DNA of 64,000 bases from contig NZ_JACOGD010000005.1 in the NCBI RefSeq assembly GCF_014284235.1, positions 62,001 to 126,000 of the forward strand, in the 5' to 3' direction. The stretch comes from Cognatundibacterium curvum (GTDB lineage Bacteria; Pseudomonadota; Gammaproteobacteria; Burkholderiales; Burkholderiaceae_D). Shown here piece after piece: positions 34,055 to 43,693 of this stretch (position 1 is its first letter; each line of letters begins with the position of its first letter). Made by a program: the position numbers and the translations under genes. The notes beneath the pieces were generated by a model. The model was given only the letters and a program-made list of their open reading frames with translations, searched no databases and had not been told where the DNA came from.

Positions 34055-34906
34055 TTACAGATTAATTTCACCTTCAAATACGGTCACAGCAGGACCACTG
34101 AGCATGACCGGCTGCTCAGGTCCGGCCCAGGCGATCGACAGTTCACCACCACGTGCCGAGACCCGGACCGGGCTATCCAGCAGGCCGCGCCGGATGCCAG
34201 CAACCACCGCAGCACAGGCACCGGTGCCACAGGCCAGGGTTTCACCTGCACCACGTTCAAATACGCGCAGCCGGATATGATGGTGGTTCATGATTTGCAT
34301 GAAACCGGCATTGATACGTTTCGGGAAGCGTTCATGGTTTTCGATTAGCGGACCATCCTGACTGACCGGCGCATTGTCTATATCGTCCACCACCTGCACT
34401 GCATGGGGATTTCCCATCGACACCAGCGAGAACAGCGTGGTCTTGCCGTGTATCTGCATTGGCCATAACAGATCATCACCCTGTGGCGTGGCAACTAAGC
34501 CATTGACATCAGCCGGGACCCTGGCTGGCTCAAGTACAGGTGCACCCATATCCACGGTGATGCTGCCATCGGCTTCCAGGCGTGGTTCTATCACACCGGA
34601 CATGGTTTCTACACGTATGCTGGATTTGTCAGTCAGTTTCTTGTCTGTGACAAAGCGTACAAAAGCGCGCGAGCCGTTACCGCATTGCTCAACTTCTCCG
34701 CCATCGGCATTAAATATACGATAGCGAAAATCGACGTCAGGCGTGGAGCTGGCCTCGACCACCAGGATTTGGTCAGCACCGATGCCAAAACGGCGATCAC
34801 CAATATGCCGGCATAGTTCTGTGCTCAGCGGTATGTTCTGGTTGATGGCGTCAATGACGACAAAGTCGTTGCCTGCGCCATGCATTTTCGTGAATTTGAG
34901 TTTCAT
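34055..34906 (-). CDS. dapF: Diaminopimelate epimerase
   Basis: Interconverts LL- and meso-diaminopimelate for lysine and peptidoglycan. The 283-residue protein opens with [13 protein letters not shown] and has both catalytic cysteines, in [12 protein letters not shown] and [10 protein letters not shown], with the SMGNPHAV segment between. Length and motifs are standard. It heads the dapF / DUF484 / xerC series. Confidence 0.97.
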   Translation of the reverse strand: MKLKFTKMHGAGNDFVVIDAINQNIPLSTELCRHIGDRRFGIGADQILVVEASSTPDVDFRYRIFNADGGEVEQCGNGSRAFVRFVTDKKLTDKSSIRVETMSGVIEPRLEADGSITVDMGAPVLEPARVPADVNGLVATPQGDDLLWPMQIHGKTTLFSLVSMGNPHAVQVVDDIDNAPVSQDGPLIENHERFPKRINAGFMQIMNHHHIRLRVFERGAGETLACGTGACAAVVAGIRRGLLDSPVRVSARGGELSIAWAGPEQPVMLSGPAVTVFEGEINL

Positions 34907-35117
34907 GCCTTCATTATATCCCGTGAAACTGTACTCAACGGGAGACGCTCATGCATTTTCCAGCCCGTCAATTCAGGGATCCGGAACAAGCTGCATGAGT
35001 GTGTAAATAAAACAACGTATAATTGTTTAAAATTGTGACTTTTTTTATGCTTTAGCTGTAGAATCGACGCCTGTCATTTTTATGTGATTGTTTTGTTAAT
35101 AATTGTTAGGGTAAAAA

Positions 35118-35612
35118 ATGTTGAAAAAATTGAGTATCGCTGCAGCTATCGCTGTTTTGTCTATTTCCGCACAGGCACAGACAGCTAATGCTTTTTACGT
35201 TGGTTCGGATATCGGTTCCACTAAAGTTGACGGTTTGGTTGACAACAAAGTTAGCTATGGTGCATTCGGTGGTTATAAATTCAACGAGAATGTTGCTGTT
35301 GAATTGGCTTACCGTCAATTGTTCAAAACAGATATCGGTCCTGTATCCGTAGACGGAACACAGACCGCAGTATCCGTTCTGGGTATCGTGCCAGTGAGCA
35401 AAGAATTCCAGGTAATTGGCCGCCTGGGTTACAACCAATTGAAAGCCAATGCGTCTTATCGTGGCAGCTCTGGTTCGGGTTCCCAAAACGGTACATTTGT
35501 TGGCGTTGGCGTTCAGTACCAGTTCACAGCGAACATCGGTGCACGTCTGGAATTCCAAAAGCCAGCTAGCGACACCAAAAACTTCAGCGCTGGCGTAACT
35601 TACTCGTTCTAA
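35118..35612 (+). CDS. Small outer-membrane beta-barrel protein
   Basis: A 164-residue exported protein with a signal peptide (cleaved near SAQAQT) and about eight amphipathic strands ending in a C-terminal Phe (FSAGVTYSF), as for OmpA/OmpX-like barrels. Strands such as YGAFGGYKFNENVAVELAYRQ and GRLGYNQLKANASYRG fit. A TAGGG ribosome site and an AT-rich promoter region with TAGAAT (35059-35064) lie upstream. Function unknown; possibly structural or adhesion related. Confidence 0.85.
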   Translation: MLKKLSIAAAIAVLSISAQAQTANAFYVGSDIGSTKVDGLVDNKVSYGAFGGYKFNENVAVELAYRQLFKTDIGPVSVDGTQTAVSVLGIVPVSKEFQVIGRLGYNQLKANASYRGSSGSGSQNGTFVGVGVQYQFTANIGARLEFQKPASDTKNFSAGVTYSF

Positions 35613-35640
35613 GAGCCAGTTCTTCAGTCTGGGTTTGGTC

Positions 35641-35677
35641 AAAAAACGGCTACTGTACTTCAGTAGCCGTTTTTTTT
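35641..35677. terminator. Bidirectional terminator
   Basis: The stem aaaaaacggctactg / cagtagccgttttt with a 5-nt loop and T8 lies between the convergent barrel-protein and chemoreceptor genes. Confidence 0.88.
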
Positions 35678-35689
35678 GCTCTATCCTGT

Positions 35690-38008
35690 TCAGTGTTTAT
35701 ATACACCGCAGCCAATGACCAGATCTTCGCTTACCCGCTCGATGTAAGAAGTTTTGTGCTCGACTTTCTGAGTCAGAGGATTGATGATGCTGTAATCCAC
35801 CCAGCCGCCTTTGGCGGGCAAGGCAAACGCATCCTGTACCAGCTGGCGCCCGTTCAGTCCGGGGACATTGAATAAATTGACCTTCAGTTTTTCAGCGTTG
35901 CCACCAAAGGCGCGGTACTGACCCTGGCGGTCAAACGCAAACACATACATATCGCGATCGGCAAACTGCCGTTGCTGGTTGGCGGTTATCAGTGACAAGG
36001 CTGTCTGGGATTTGTCACGATATAAGGCAACCGCAATTTTCACCATTTGCAATGCTTCATCAGCGGTGCCCTGACGCAGGGTAAAGGTGGATACCGACCT
36101 GGCCAGCAAGCCAGCCCGCTCTTCCAGCTCCATTGCATTAAACTTGGCATGATCTGCCATCTGGCCATTGCTTTGTGTGATTTCGTCCAGATGATGTAAG
36201 GCTTCTGAAATCTGTGCCAGCCCATTACTCTGCTCGACAGAAGCGACCGAGATTACATTGATATTACTGGCCAGTTCGCGGATACCGGTCACGATATCGG
36301 TCAGAGTTTGATTGACCTGATTGATTTGTGCCACGCCCTGTTTAACCTGATGAACAGATTCTTCTATCAGCTGCCGGATCTGACGCGAGGAATCTGCACT
36401 GCGTTGCGCCAGGCCGCGTACCTCTGAGGCGACCACAGCAAAACCGCGTCCCTGTTCACCGGCTCTGGCGGCCTCAACAGCTGCATTGAGCGCAAGGATG
36501 TTGGTCTGGAACGCGATGCCATCAATGATGCTGATGATATCCTGTACTTTCAATGCACTGCTCTGTATGCCTTGCATAGACAGCACCGCTTCCTGCATGG
36601 TGCTGCCGCTGGACTCTGCAATAGCCTGCACTTTTGAGGCTAAATGGTCGACTGCGGTCGCGCTGTCGGCATTTTTGCGTACGGTATCTGCCAGATCTTC
36701 CACGCTGGCAGATGTCTGTTCCAGACTGGACGCCTGCTGCTCTGTGCGTGCAGATAATTCGCTGATACCGGAAGCGAGGTCTTCGCCGAGTTGCGAAACC
36801 ATGCAGGAGTTACTACGCACATTGGCTACCAGTGTCGATAACTGATCATTCATGCTTTCTAAATTGCCGCCAGTCAGCGCCAGTTCATCTTTGCCATTGA
36901 TATGTATGCGTTGGGTCAGGTCGCCCGTTGCCACTGCCTGCGCCGAGATATTGAGTGATCGTAATGCCGACATAAAGCCGCTATAAAATGCCATCAGTGC
37001 GTAGATCGCCGCGATAAAACTGAGCGTAGTTGTGATCACGATAGTATTGCGGCTGAATTGCAAATCGCTGACGCGCTCGCTGAGTAAGCCAGTCAGCCTG
37101 TCTTCCAGCTTTTCCTGTAGTGCCAATGCCAGTTCTATGGTTTTAGTACCTTGTGCAAAGTAAGCCTTGGCATCACCATTTACCTCTTCTGCAAGCAGTG
37201 ATTTGGTTGCCAATGCAATATAGGTTTCACTTGCTTCAAATGCGTCTTTGCGATTTTCCAGAATAGTCTCGCCAGCACGTTGTAGCGGCCCGTCGAGGCT
37301 GGCCAGTGCCTTCATCGCTGCGCGCAACGCGTCGATTCGCGAATAGGTAGCTGCTTTATCGACGAATTCCATTTTACCGGAGCGGATATAGCCTGCACCC
37401 AAGCCACGCAGCAAGGCCAGATGCTCGGTCCAGACCGGGATTTTTAAGATCGTCGCATCCATCAGAAAATAGGTATTGGCTGCAGGATCAAGCAGCAAAC
37501 CGCTTTGCTCAGCGACCAGGGTGGAAAATTCCAGAATACGGCTGACTAAGGCATTGTGTTGACGGATGCTGTCAGCAGCAGTTGCGGCGATCTGGCCGTT
37601 GGCGAGCTGGGTCAGTTCAGTGTGCAATGCGGCCCAGTCTTTATCCAGACTCCAATCCGGATGCTGACTGACATCCTGACTGATGGATTTCAGGCTGGCA
37701 GAGAGTTGCGAGCGGGTGGCACTCAGCGCATCATCGACCGGTTCAGCTGCGAATTTCAAATTCACCAGACCACGGTGCTTCTGGGTTTGTATCACCAGCG
37801 TCATGATATGACGGCTCACTGCGACGCCCATGTGTTCGTTTTCTGCCACACTGAGTTCGGCATTGATTTTGCCCAGTATGAACAGACTGAGACCGAATAT
37901 GGGAATGATCAGAATGGCGAACATGCCCAATAATTTCACGCGCAGACTGAGATGGCTCATCAGGGCAACTGCGGGTGCGAGCAGACGACGTAACAGCGTG
38001 GACATCAA
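35690..38008 (-). CDS. Methyl-accepting chemotaxis protein with C-terminal Cache-like domain
   Basis: A 772-residue chemoreceptor. TM1 (about 25-46) and TM2 (about 321-343) flank a helical periplasmic domain with IQTQKHRGLVNL near residue 73, resembling the P-box of nitrate-sensing (NIT) domains. HAMP follows, then the signalling domain with the conserved tip DGIAFQTNILALNAAVEAAR near 497 and flanking methylation helices. After it, residues about 645-772 form a further domain ending GWVDYSIINPLTQKVEHKTS... IGCGVYK, which matches a single-Cache (sCache_2) fold and would be cytoplasmic here. Ligand unknown. It is not in a che operon. Confidence 0.9.
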   Translation of the reverse strand: MMSTLLRRLLAPAVALMSHLSLRVKLLGMFAILIIPIFGLSLFILGKINAELSVAENEHMGVAVSRHIMTLVIQTQKHRGLVNLKFAAEPVDDALSATRSQLSASLKSISQDVSQHPDWSLDKDWAALHTELTQLANGQIAATAADSIRQHNALVSRILEFSTLVAEQSGLLLDPAANTYFLMDATILKIPVWTEHLALLRGLGAGYIRSGKMEFVDKAATYSRIDALRAAMKALASLDGPLQRAGETILENRKDAFEASETYIALATKSLLAEEVNGDAKAYFAQGTKTIELALALQEKLEDRLTGLLSERVSDLQFSRNTIVITTTLSFIAAIYALMAFYSGFMSALRSLNISAQAVATGDLTQRIHINGKDELALTGGNLESMNDQLSTLVANVRSNSCMVSQLGEDLASGISELSARTEQQASSLEQTSASVEDLADTVRKNADSATAVDHLASKVQAIAESSGSTMQEAVLSMQGIQSSALKVQDIISIIDGIAFQTNILALNAAVEAARAGEQGRGFAVVASEVRGLAQRSADSSRQIRQLIEESVHQVKQGVAQINQVNQTLTDIVTGIRELASNINVISVASVEQSNGLAQISEALHHLDEITQSNGQMADHAKFNAMELEERAGLLARSVSTFTLRQGTADEALQMVKIAVALYRDKSQTALSLITANQQRQFADRDMYVFAFDRQGQYRAFGGNAEKLKVNLFNVPGLNGRQLVQDAFALPAKGGWVDYSIINPLTQKVEHKTSYIERVSEDLVIGCGVYKH

Positions 38009-38127
38009 ATCCTCCTGTTGTGTACAGAGTAGCGCGGGTTGCTAATTGTTACATATTTCAATGTGGAAAGGCGCATAGTGACAAAAAACAACATGCCTGA
38101 AATTTAAGCAGTTGATCCATGCTGCAA

Positions 38128-38170
38128 GACCAGTACACTTTCATAGAGTGTCAGTCATACTGTACTGGTC
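38128..38170. repeat. Inverted repeat upstream of the indolepyruvate oxidoreductase gene
   Basis: Perfect 10-bp arms gaccagtaca (38128-38137) and tgtactggtc (38161-38170), with a nested ACACT/AGTGT hairpin (38135-38151). It lies about 145 bp before the start codon and may be an operator. The rest of 38009-38315 shows no gene; the last bases carry CGGAG as the ribosome site. Confidence 0.7.
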
Positions 38171-38315
38171 ATTTTCTGGGTACCTGTACATGGGGATGGC
38201 TGAAACAGCATGTTAATGTGCGCGCGGACTGAACAGGATATGATGCACCCACAAGGTGATTCTGCAGCAGGGCGAAGACCATTCGCCACTAAATATATAA
38301 AAGCACGGAGACCCC

Positions 38316-41300
38316 ATGAACGCACCCCACCAAGCCGAGCAGCAGGCGCTGATCGACAATTCTATTTCCCTGGACGACAAATACACGCTGGAGCGCGGAC
38401 ACGCGTTCATGACGGGCACGCAGGCCTTGATACGCCTGATGATGTTGCAACGTCAGGCGGATGAAAAAGCGGGTTTGAATACCGCTGGCTTTATCAGTGG
38501 TTATCGCGGTTCACCGCTAGGAAATGTCGATCTGACCGCAGCCAAAGCGAAAAAACATTTAGGCAAATATCACGTCAAATTTCACCCTGGTGTGAATGAA
38601 GATCTGGCCGCTACTTCAGTCTGGGGTACGCAGCAGGTCAATATGTTCCCCGACGCGAAATACGATGGCGTATTTGCGATGTGGTACGGTAAGGGCCCAG
38701 GGGTTGACCGCTGTGGTGACGTGTTCAAACATGCGAATCTGGCGGGCACGTCCAAACATGGTGGCGTATTGGTGGTGGCGGGCGATGACCATGCTGCTAA
38801 ATCCTCGACTGCAGCGCATCAGTCTGAGCATATTTTGAAAGCCTGCGGCATACCGGTGTTATATCCGTCTACCGTACAGGAATACCTGGACTACGGTCTG
38901 CATGGTATCGCTTTATCGCGCTATACAGGCTTGTGGGTCTCGATGAAATGCGTGACCGACATCGTGGAATCCGGCTCTGTGGTGGAAATCAATCCTGACC
39001 GCGTACAGCCTGTGATTCCTGAAGATTTTGTATTACCTGCTGACGGCGTCAATATCCGTACCCCGGACCCTGTGCTGGCACAGGAAGTCCGCATGAATAA
39101 CTATAAATGGTATGCCGCGCTGGCCTATGCGCGCGCCAATAAACTGAACCAGATTATTTGGGACAGCCCGCATGCCAAGATCGGTATTATCACGGCCGGT
39201 AAATCTTATCTCGACACCCGCGAAGCGCTGGCAGATCTGGGCATCGATGAGCAAATCGCCAAAGACATAGGCATCCGTCTGTATAAGATAGGCATGACCT
39301 GGCCGCTGGAGTCGGAAGGTGTGCGTGAATTTGCTCAGGGCCTGGAAGAAATTCTGGTGGTCGAAGAAAAACGACAGATTTTGGAGTATGCGCTCAAAGA
39401 AGAATTGTATAACTGGGCCGATGAAGTCCGTCCACGCGTAGTCGGCAAATTTGATGACAGCGGTGAATGGAGCAATCTGCATGGTTCCGGCCATGGCGAA
39501 TGGCTGCTGCCAGCGACCTATGAACTGAGCCCGGCTCAGATTGCGCGTGCGATTGCTTCGCGCGTCACCCGCTATTTCGCCGGTCATCCGGTTGAACAAA
39601 GCGTTAAGAAGCGCGTTGCCTTCCTGGAAGCCAAAGAAGCGGCGCTGGCGAATGTTGGTAAGCCTGATCCTATGAAGGATCGCGTACCTCATTTCTGTTC
39701 CGGTTGTCCGCACAATACCTCGACCCGTGTACCGGAAGGCAGCCGCGCGCTGGCTGGTATCGGTTGCCATTACATGGTGACCTGGATGGACAGGGAAACC
39801 TCCACCTTCACCCACATGGGCGGCGAAGGTGTGACCTGGGTCGGTGCGGCGCCGTTCACCAATGAAAAGCACGTGTTCTGTAATCTGGGTGACGGAACTT
39901 ACTATCACTCCGGTTTGCTGGCGATCCGCGCTGCGGTATCCGGCGAAGTCAACATCACCTATAAAATCCTGTTCAATGATGCAGTCGCCATGACAGGTGG
40001 CCAGGAATTCGATGGCCCACTGGACCCAGGCATGATCTCGCGTCAGATCGCTGCTGAAGGTGTGAACCCGATTATCGTGGTCACCGACGAACCGGAAAAA
40101 TATCCGGCGGGTTATCCTTGGGCGGCCGGTGTGACGGTACGTCACCGTTCAGAACTCGATGCGGTACAGCGCGAACTGCGTGAATGCAAGGGCGTGTCGG
40201 CCATGATTTACGATCAGACCTGCGCTTCCGAAAAACGCCGCCGCCGCAAAAAAATCGACAAAGATGGCAAGCCTGGTTTTCCTGACCCGGCCAAACGTGC
40301 CGTCATCAATGAAGCCGTATGCGAAGGCTGCGGCGATTGCTCAGTACAGTCTAACTGCTTGTCAGTCGAGCCGCTGGAGACCGAATTTGGCCGTAAGCGC
40401 CAGATCAATCAGTCTTCCTGTAACAAGGATTTCTCTTGCGTGAATGGTTTTTGCCCTAGCTTTGTTACGGTGGAAGGCGGCAAGCTGAAAAAGCCAGCCA
40501 AGCTGAAAATTGAAGCTGGCAATGCGCTCGATGTGAAAACCTTGCCATATCCGTCACTGCCATCGACAGCCACGCCGTTTGGGGTATTGGTGACTGGCGT
40601 GGGTGGTACCGGTGTGATCACAATTGGTCAGATCATGGCGATGGCTGCGCATTTGCAAGGTAAAGCCTGCTCCGTGCTGGACATGACAGGTTTGGCGCAA
40701 AAGGGTGGCGCGGTGATGTCCCATGTGCGTCTGGCAGATAAAGCCAGCGATATTCAGTCGACCCGGGTTGGTACTGGCATGGCGGATCTGGTTATCGGTT
40801 GCGATCTGATCGTGACAGCTGGCAAAGATGCCTTGTCACGTATGGGTGAGGGCCGTACTTTCGCCGCCATCAATGCGAATGGCACGCCGACCTCGACCTT
40901 CATTAAAAATCCTAACTGGCAGTTCCCGGGTGAATCGGCAGAAAACGATATCCGCAAAGCCTGCGGTGCTGATCGCGTGGATCTGATTGATGCAGCCTCG
41001 ATTGCGACGGCCTTGATGGGCGATAACATCGCGACCAATATGTTCATCCTTGGTTATGCCTGGCAAAAAGGCTGGGTACCGCTGGAAGAAGTCGCGCTGA
41101 TGCGTGCCATCGAACTCAATGGCGTTTCTATCGACTTCAATAAACAGGCATTCAACTGGGGACGTCTGGCAGCGCATGATCTGGCGGCTGTCAAACGTCT
41201 GGCGACACCGACGCAAGTGGTGGAAATCAAACGTCAGCCTACGCTGAATGAAGTCATAGAAAAACGCCTGGCCTTCCTGACTGATTATCAGAATGCCGAC

Positions 41301-41897
41301 TACGCAGCAATGTACAAAAACTTTGTTGAGCAGGTCAAAGCGGCGGAAGAAAAAGTCGTGGCAGGTGCACCATTACGTCTGACGGAAGCCGTGGCGAAAT
41401 ATCTGTTCAAACTGATGGCGTACAAAGATGAATATGAAGTCGCACGTCTGTACACCGATGGTAAGTTTCAGAAAAAAGTGGCCGATATGTTTGAAGGTGA
41501 TTACCAGTTGAATTTCCATCTGGCGCCACCGATGTTTGCCAAGCGCGATGCCAAGGGTAATCTGCTCAAGAAACAATATGGCCCCTGGATGATGAAAATG
41601 TTCGGTCTTCTGGCAACGATGAAGTCTTTGCGCGGTACTAAGCTGGATGTGTTTGGCTATACCGAAGAGCGTCGCACAGAGCGCGAGTTGCCAGTCGCGT
41701 ACCGTCAAACCATCATGCAGTTACTGCCTTTGCTGAATGCAGATAATCTGGCCAAAGCTGTGGCGATTGCTGCGATACCGGAAGATATCCGTGGTTATGG
41801 TCACGTGAAGGAACGTCATCTGGCAGCGGCGAAAAACAAAGAAGCGGGCTTGCTGGCTGAGTTTCACAGCGCTGGACAGCAACAGCGCGCAGCCTGA
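38316..41897 (+). CDS. Fused indolepyruvate ferredoxin oxidoreductase
   Basis: An 1193-residue thiamine-diphosphate enzyme in which the IorA- and IorB-like parts are fused. It oxidatively decarboxylates aryl- (or branched-chain) 2-oxo acids to acyl-CoA, passing electrons to ferredoxin. The N-terminal pyrimidine-binding part includes TAGFISGYRGSPLGNVD. The ThDP site includes CSGCPHNTSTRVPEGS and LGDGTYYHSG near residue 525. A ferredoxin-like stretch, CEGCGDCSVQSNC and CNKDFSCVNGFCPSF, follows near 670-715. The gamma part includes GVGGTGVITIGQ near 760. It stands alone after a 300-bp leader region and is followed by a terminator. The amino-acid catabolic role is inferred. Confidence 0.93.
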   Translation: MNAPHQAEQQALIDNSISLDDKYTLERGHAFMTGTQALIRLMMLQRQADEKAGLNTAGFISGYRGSPLGNVDLTAAKAKKHLGKYHVKFHPGVNEDLAATSVWGTQQVNMFPDAKYDGVFAMWYGKGPGVDRCGDVFKHANLAGTSKHGGVLVVAGDDHAAKSSTAAHQSEHILKACGIPVLYPSTVQEYLDYGLHGIALSRYTGLWVSMKCVTDIVESGSVVEINPDRVQPVIPEDFVLPADGVNIRTPDPVLAQEVRMNNYKWYAALAYARANKLNQIIWDSPHAKIGIITAGKSYLDTREALADLGIDEQIAKDIGIRLYKIGMTWPLESEGVREFAQGLEEILVVEEKRQILEYALKEELYNWADEVRPRVVGKFDDSGEWSNLHGSGHGEWLLPATYELSPAQIARAIASRVTRYFAGHPVEQSVKKRVAFLEAKEAALANVGKPDPMKDRVPHFCSGCPHNTSTRVPEGSRALAGIGCHYMVTWMDRETSTFTHMGGEGVTWVGAAPFTNEKHVFCNLGDGTYYHSGLLAIRAAVSGEVNITYKILFNDAVAMTGGQEFDGPLDPGMISRQIAAEGVNPIIVVTDEPEKYPAGYPWAAGVTVRHRSELDAVQRELRECKGVSAMIYDQTCASEKRRRRKKIDKDGKPGFPDPAKRAVINEAVCEGCGDCSVQSNCLSVEPLETEFGRKRQINQSSCNKDFSCVNGFCPSFVTVEGGKLKKPAKLKIEAGNALDVKTLPYPSLPSTATPFGVLVTGVGGTGVITIGQIMAMAAHLQGKACSVLDMTGLAQKGGAVMSHVRLADKASDIQSTRVGTGMADLVIGCDLIVTAGKDALSRMGEGRTFAAINANGTPTSTFIKNPNWQFPGESAENDIRKACGADRVDLIDAASIATALMGDNIATNMFILGYAWQKGWVPLEEVALMRAIELNGVSIDFNKQAFNWGRLAAHDLAAVKRLATPTQVVEIKRQPTLNEVIEKRLAFLTDYQNADYAAMYKNFVEQVKAAEEKVVAGAPLRLTEAVAKYLFKLMAYKDEYEVARLYTDGKFQKKVADMFEGDYQLNFHLAPPMFAKRDAKGNLLKKQYGPWMMKMFGLLATMKSLRGTKLDVFGYTEERRTERELPVAYRQTIMQLLPLLNADNLAKAVAIAAIPEDIRGYGHVKERHLAAAKNKEAGLLAEFHSAGQQQRAA

Positions 41898-41976
41898 TGC
41901 TTAGGGCGTCCGGGATGTGCAGTCCCGGACGCGCGTGCAACAGTATCTGTGTTAAGCATCAAAATAATTTAACTTC

Positions 41977-42004
41977 AAAAGGTCAGCCATGCTGACCTTT
42001 TTTT
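41977..42004 (+). terminator. Intrinsic terminator after the oxidoreductase gene
   Basis: An 11-bp stem aaaaggtcagc / gctgacctttt with a 3-nt loop and a T7 run. Confidence 0.85.
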
Positions 42005-42150
42005 CGTCCAGGCTGGCATGATCAGGCTGGAAATAATAAGTATAAAAACCACACTGTCTGAATACGCATGGCCGCCGCAGTGCTTTACAATGCTGCGCAG
42101 CTATAGCGCGGGCTGACACGCGTACGCAAAGACATTTTCAGGAGACCAAC

Positions 42151-43620
42151 TTGTCTATCGCCAAATTTAAACAAGCATCGATACCGGAAGGTTCGGCAGC
42201 CTTATTTTTTATTCAGATTTTCGCAACGCTGGGTTTCGCCGTTCTGTATTCGACGCTGGTCTTATATGCGACCAAAAAACTCAGTTTCAGCGTGAAGGAC
42301 GCAACTGCCATCATGGGCGTGTTTGGCGCCTTCAATTATGGCTTGCACTTGTTTGGCGGTTATCTGGGGGGACGCTTCATCAGTAATCGCAATCTGTTTG
42401 TCGGTGGCATGTTGTTGCAGGTGTTGGGCTGTGGCTGCATTTCCCTCGGTAGTGCGGAGCAGTTGTATTGGGGGCTGGGCTTATTTCTGACCGGCAGTGG
42501 CCTGAATGTGACTTGTATCAATATGATGCTCACACAGCGCTTCAAGCCTGAGGACGACCGACGTGAAAGCGCGTTTTTGTGGAATTATGCGGGCATGAAT
42601 CTGGGCTTTTTTGTCGGCTTTACCGCAGCTGGTCATTTCCAGTTGCAGGAAAATTATTCAGGCCTGTTTATTTTTGCGACCATAGGCAATTTCATGGCGA
42701 TCGTGCTGGCACTGGCTAACTGGCGGCGCCTGAAAGACTTGAATACGCCTTTGCTGGAAGCAGGAAAAGAAGAGTTCAATAAACGTTTGCTGGTCGGCCT
42801 GGCCGTGTTGGTTGGTCTGGTGCCGGTGATTTATTTCATGCTGCACAAAGCGGAGCTGACCGGTAATCTGGTGCTGATCATCAGCATTATGATAGGCCTG
42901 ATCCTGGTGTTCCTGACAGCGAAGCATGAAGACCAGCGTGAACAGCGCAATATGATTGCCTACCTGTTGCTGACGCTGGGTTCGCTGGTATTCTGGACTT
43001 TGTATCAGATGGCACCGATGGGCTTGCAGCTGTTCGCCGTCAACAATGTGGACCGCATGGTGTGGGGTGTCGAAGTCGCACCGCAATGGATACAGAATAT
43101 CAACAGCTTTGTGATCATGGTTGGTGGTCCACTGATGGCGATGTTGTTTCAGTCGCTGAGGAAAAAAGGCTGGAATGTGGATGTGCCTGCACAGTTCTCG
43201 ACTTCACTGATCCTGATCGGCATAGGCTTTCTGGTGTTACCGCTGGGGATTACGTTTGCCGCCCAAAACGGTATGGTCGCTTTCAAATGGATCTTCATCA
43301 GCTACCTGTTACAAAGTGTCGCCGAGTTACTGATTTCCCCTGTTGGTTACGCCATGATAGGTAAGCTCGCACCAGCCCGTTATCAGGGCGTGATGATGGG
43401 AACCTGGATGCTGACTACCGGTACCGCGTCGATACTGGCCAGTTATTTCTCCGGTCTGATCCCTGAAGCTGGCGAAGGCATGGCGGTGGCGACCAATCCG
43501 ACTTACCACCATATCTTCTCTATGCTGGGCTGGGGCAGTGTCGGCGTTGGCGTACTGATGGTGGTGGTGATTCCTTTCCTGCGTAAGTTGATCAGCGCTC
43601 ATGAAGTGCGGACAAACTGA
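42151..43620 (+). CDS. POT/PTR-family peptide transporter (atypical helix 1)
   Basis: A 489-residue major-facilitator protein with 12-14 transmembrane helices, predicted to import di- or tripeptides with protons. The order of segments (helix 1 FFIQIFATLGFAVLYSTLVLY, then GGYLGGRF, NYAGMNLGFFVG, and the C-terminal LISPVGYAMIGKLAPARYQGVMMG) fits the POT family. The ExxERFxYYG proton-coupling motif of helix 1 is replaced by QIFATLGFAV. The start is TTG at 42151, supported by AGGAGA at good spacing and no in-frame ATG nearby. Confidence 0.85.
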   Translation: MSIAKFKQASIPEGSAALFFIQIFATLGFAVLYSTLVLYATKKLSFSVKDATAIMGVFGAFNYGLHLFGGYLGGRFISNRNLFVGGMLLQVLGCGCISLGSAEQLYWGLGLFLTGSGLNVTCINMMLTQRFKPEDDRRESAFLWNYAGMNLGFFVGFTAAGHFQLQENYSGLFIFATIGNFMAIVLALANWRRLKDLNTPLLEAGKEEFNKRLLVGLAVLVGLVPVIYFMLHKAELTGNLVLIISIMIGLILVFLTAKHEDQREQRNMIAYLLLTLGSLVFWTLYQMAPMGLQLFAVNNVDRMVWGVEVAPQWIQNINSFVIMVGGPLMAMLFQSLRKKGWNVDVPAQFSTSLILIGIGFLVLPLGITFAAQNGMVAFKWIFISYLLQSVAELLISPVGYAMIGKLAPARYQGVMMGTWMLTTGTASILASYFSGLIPEAGEGMAVATNPTYHHIFSMLGWGSVGVGVLMVVVIPFLRKLISAHEVRTN

Positions 43621-43693
43621 AGCTATAAAGGGACATCTCTAAAGTATGGGGAGCTTGTCTCCTGAAAAGTTTGATTTTTAAAATGGATTAACG

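Noticed and set aside
39033-40145. 370-codon minus-strand ORF
   Set aside because: It lies antisense inside the indolepyruvate oxidoreductase gene, whose frame has clear catalytic motifs; no domain is visible in the antisense frame.
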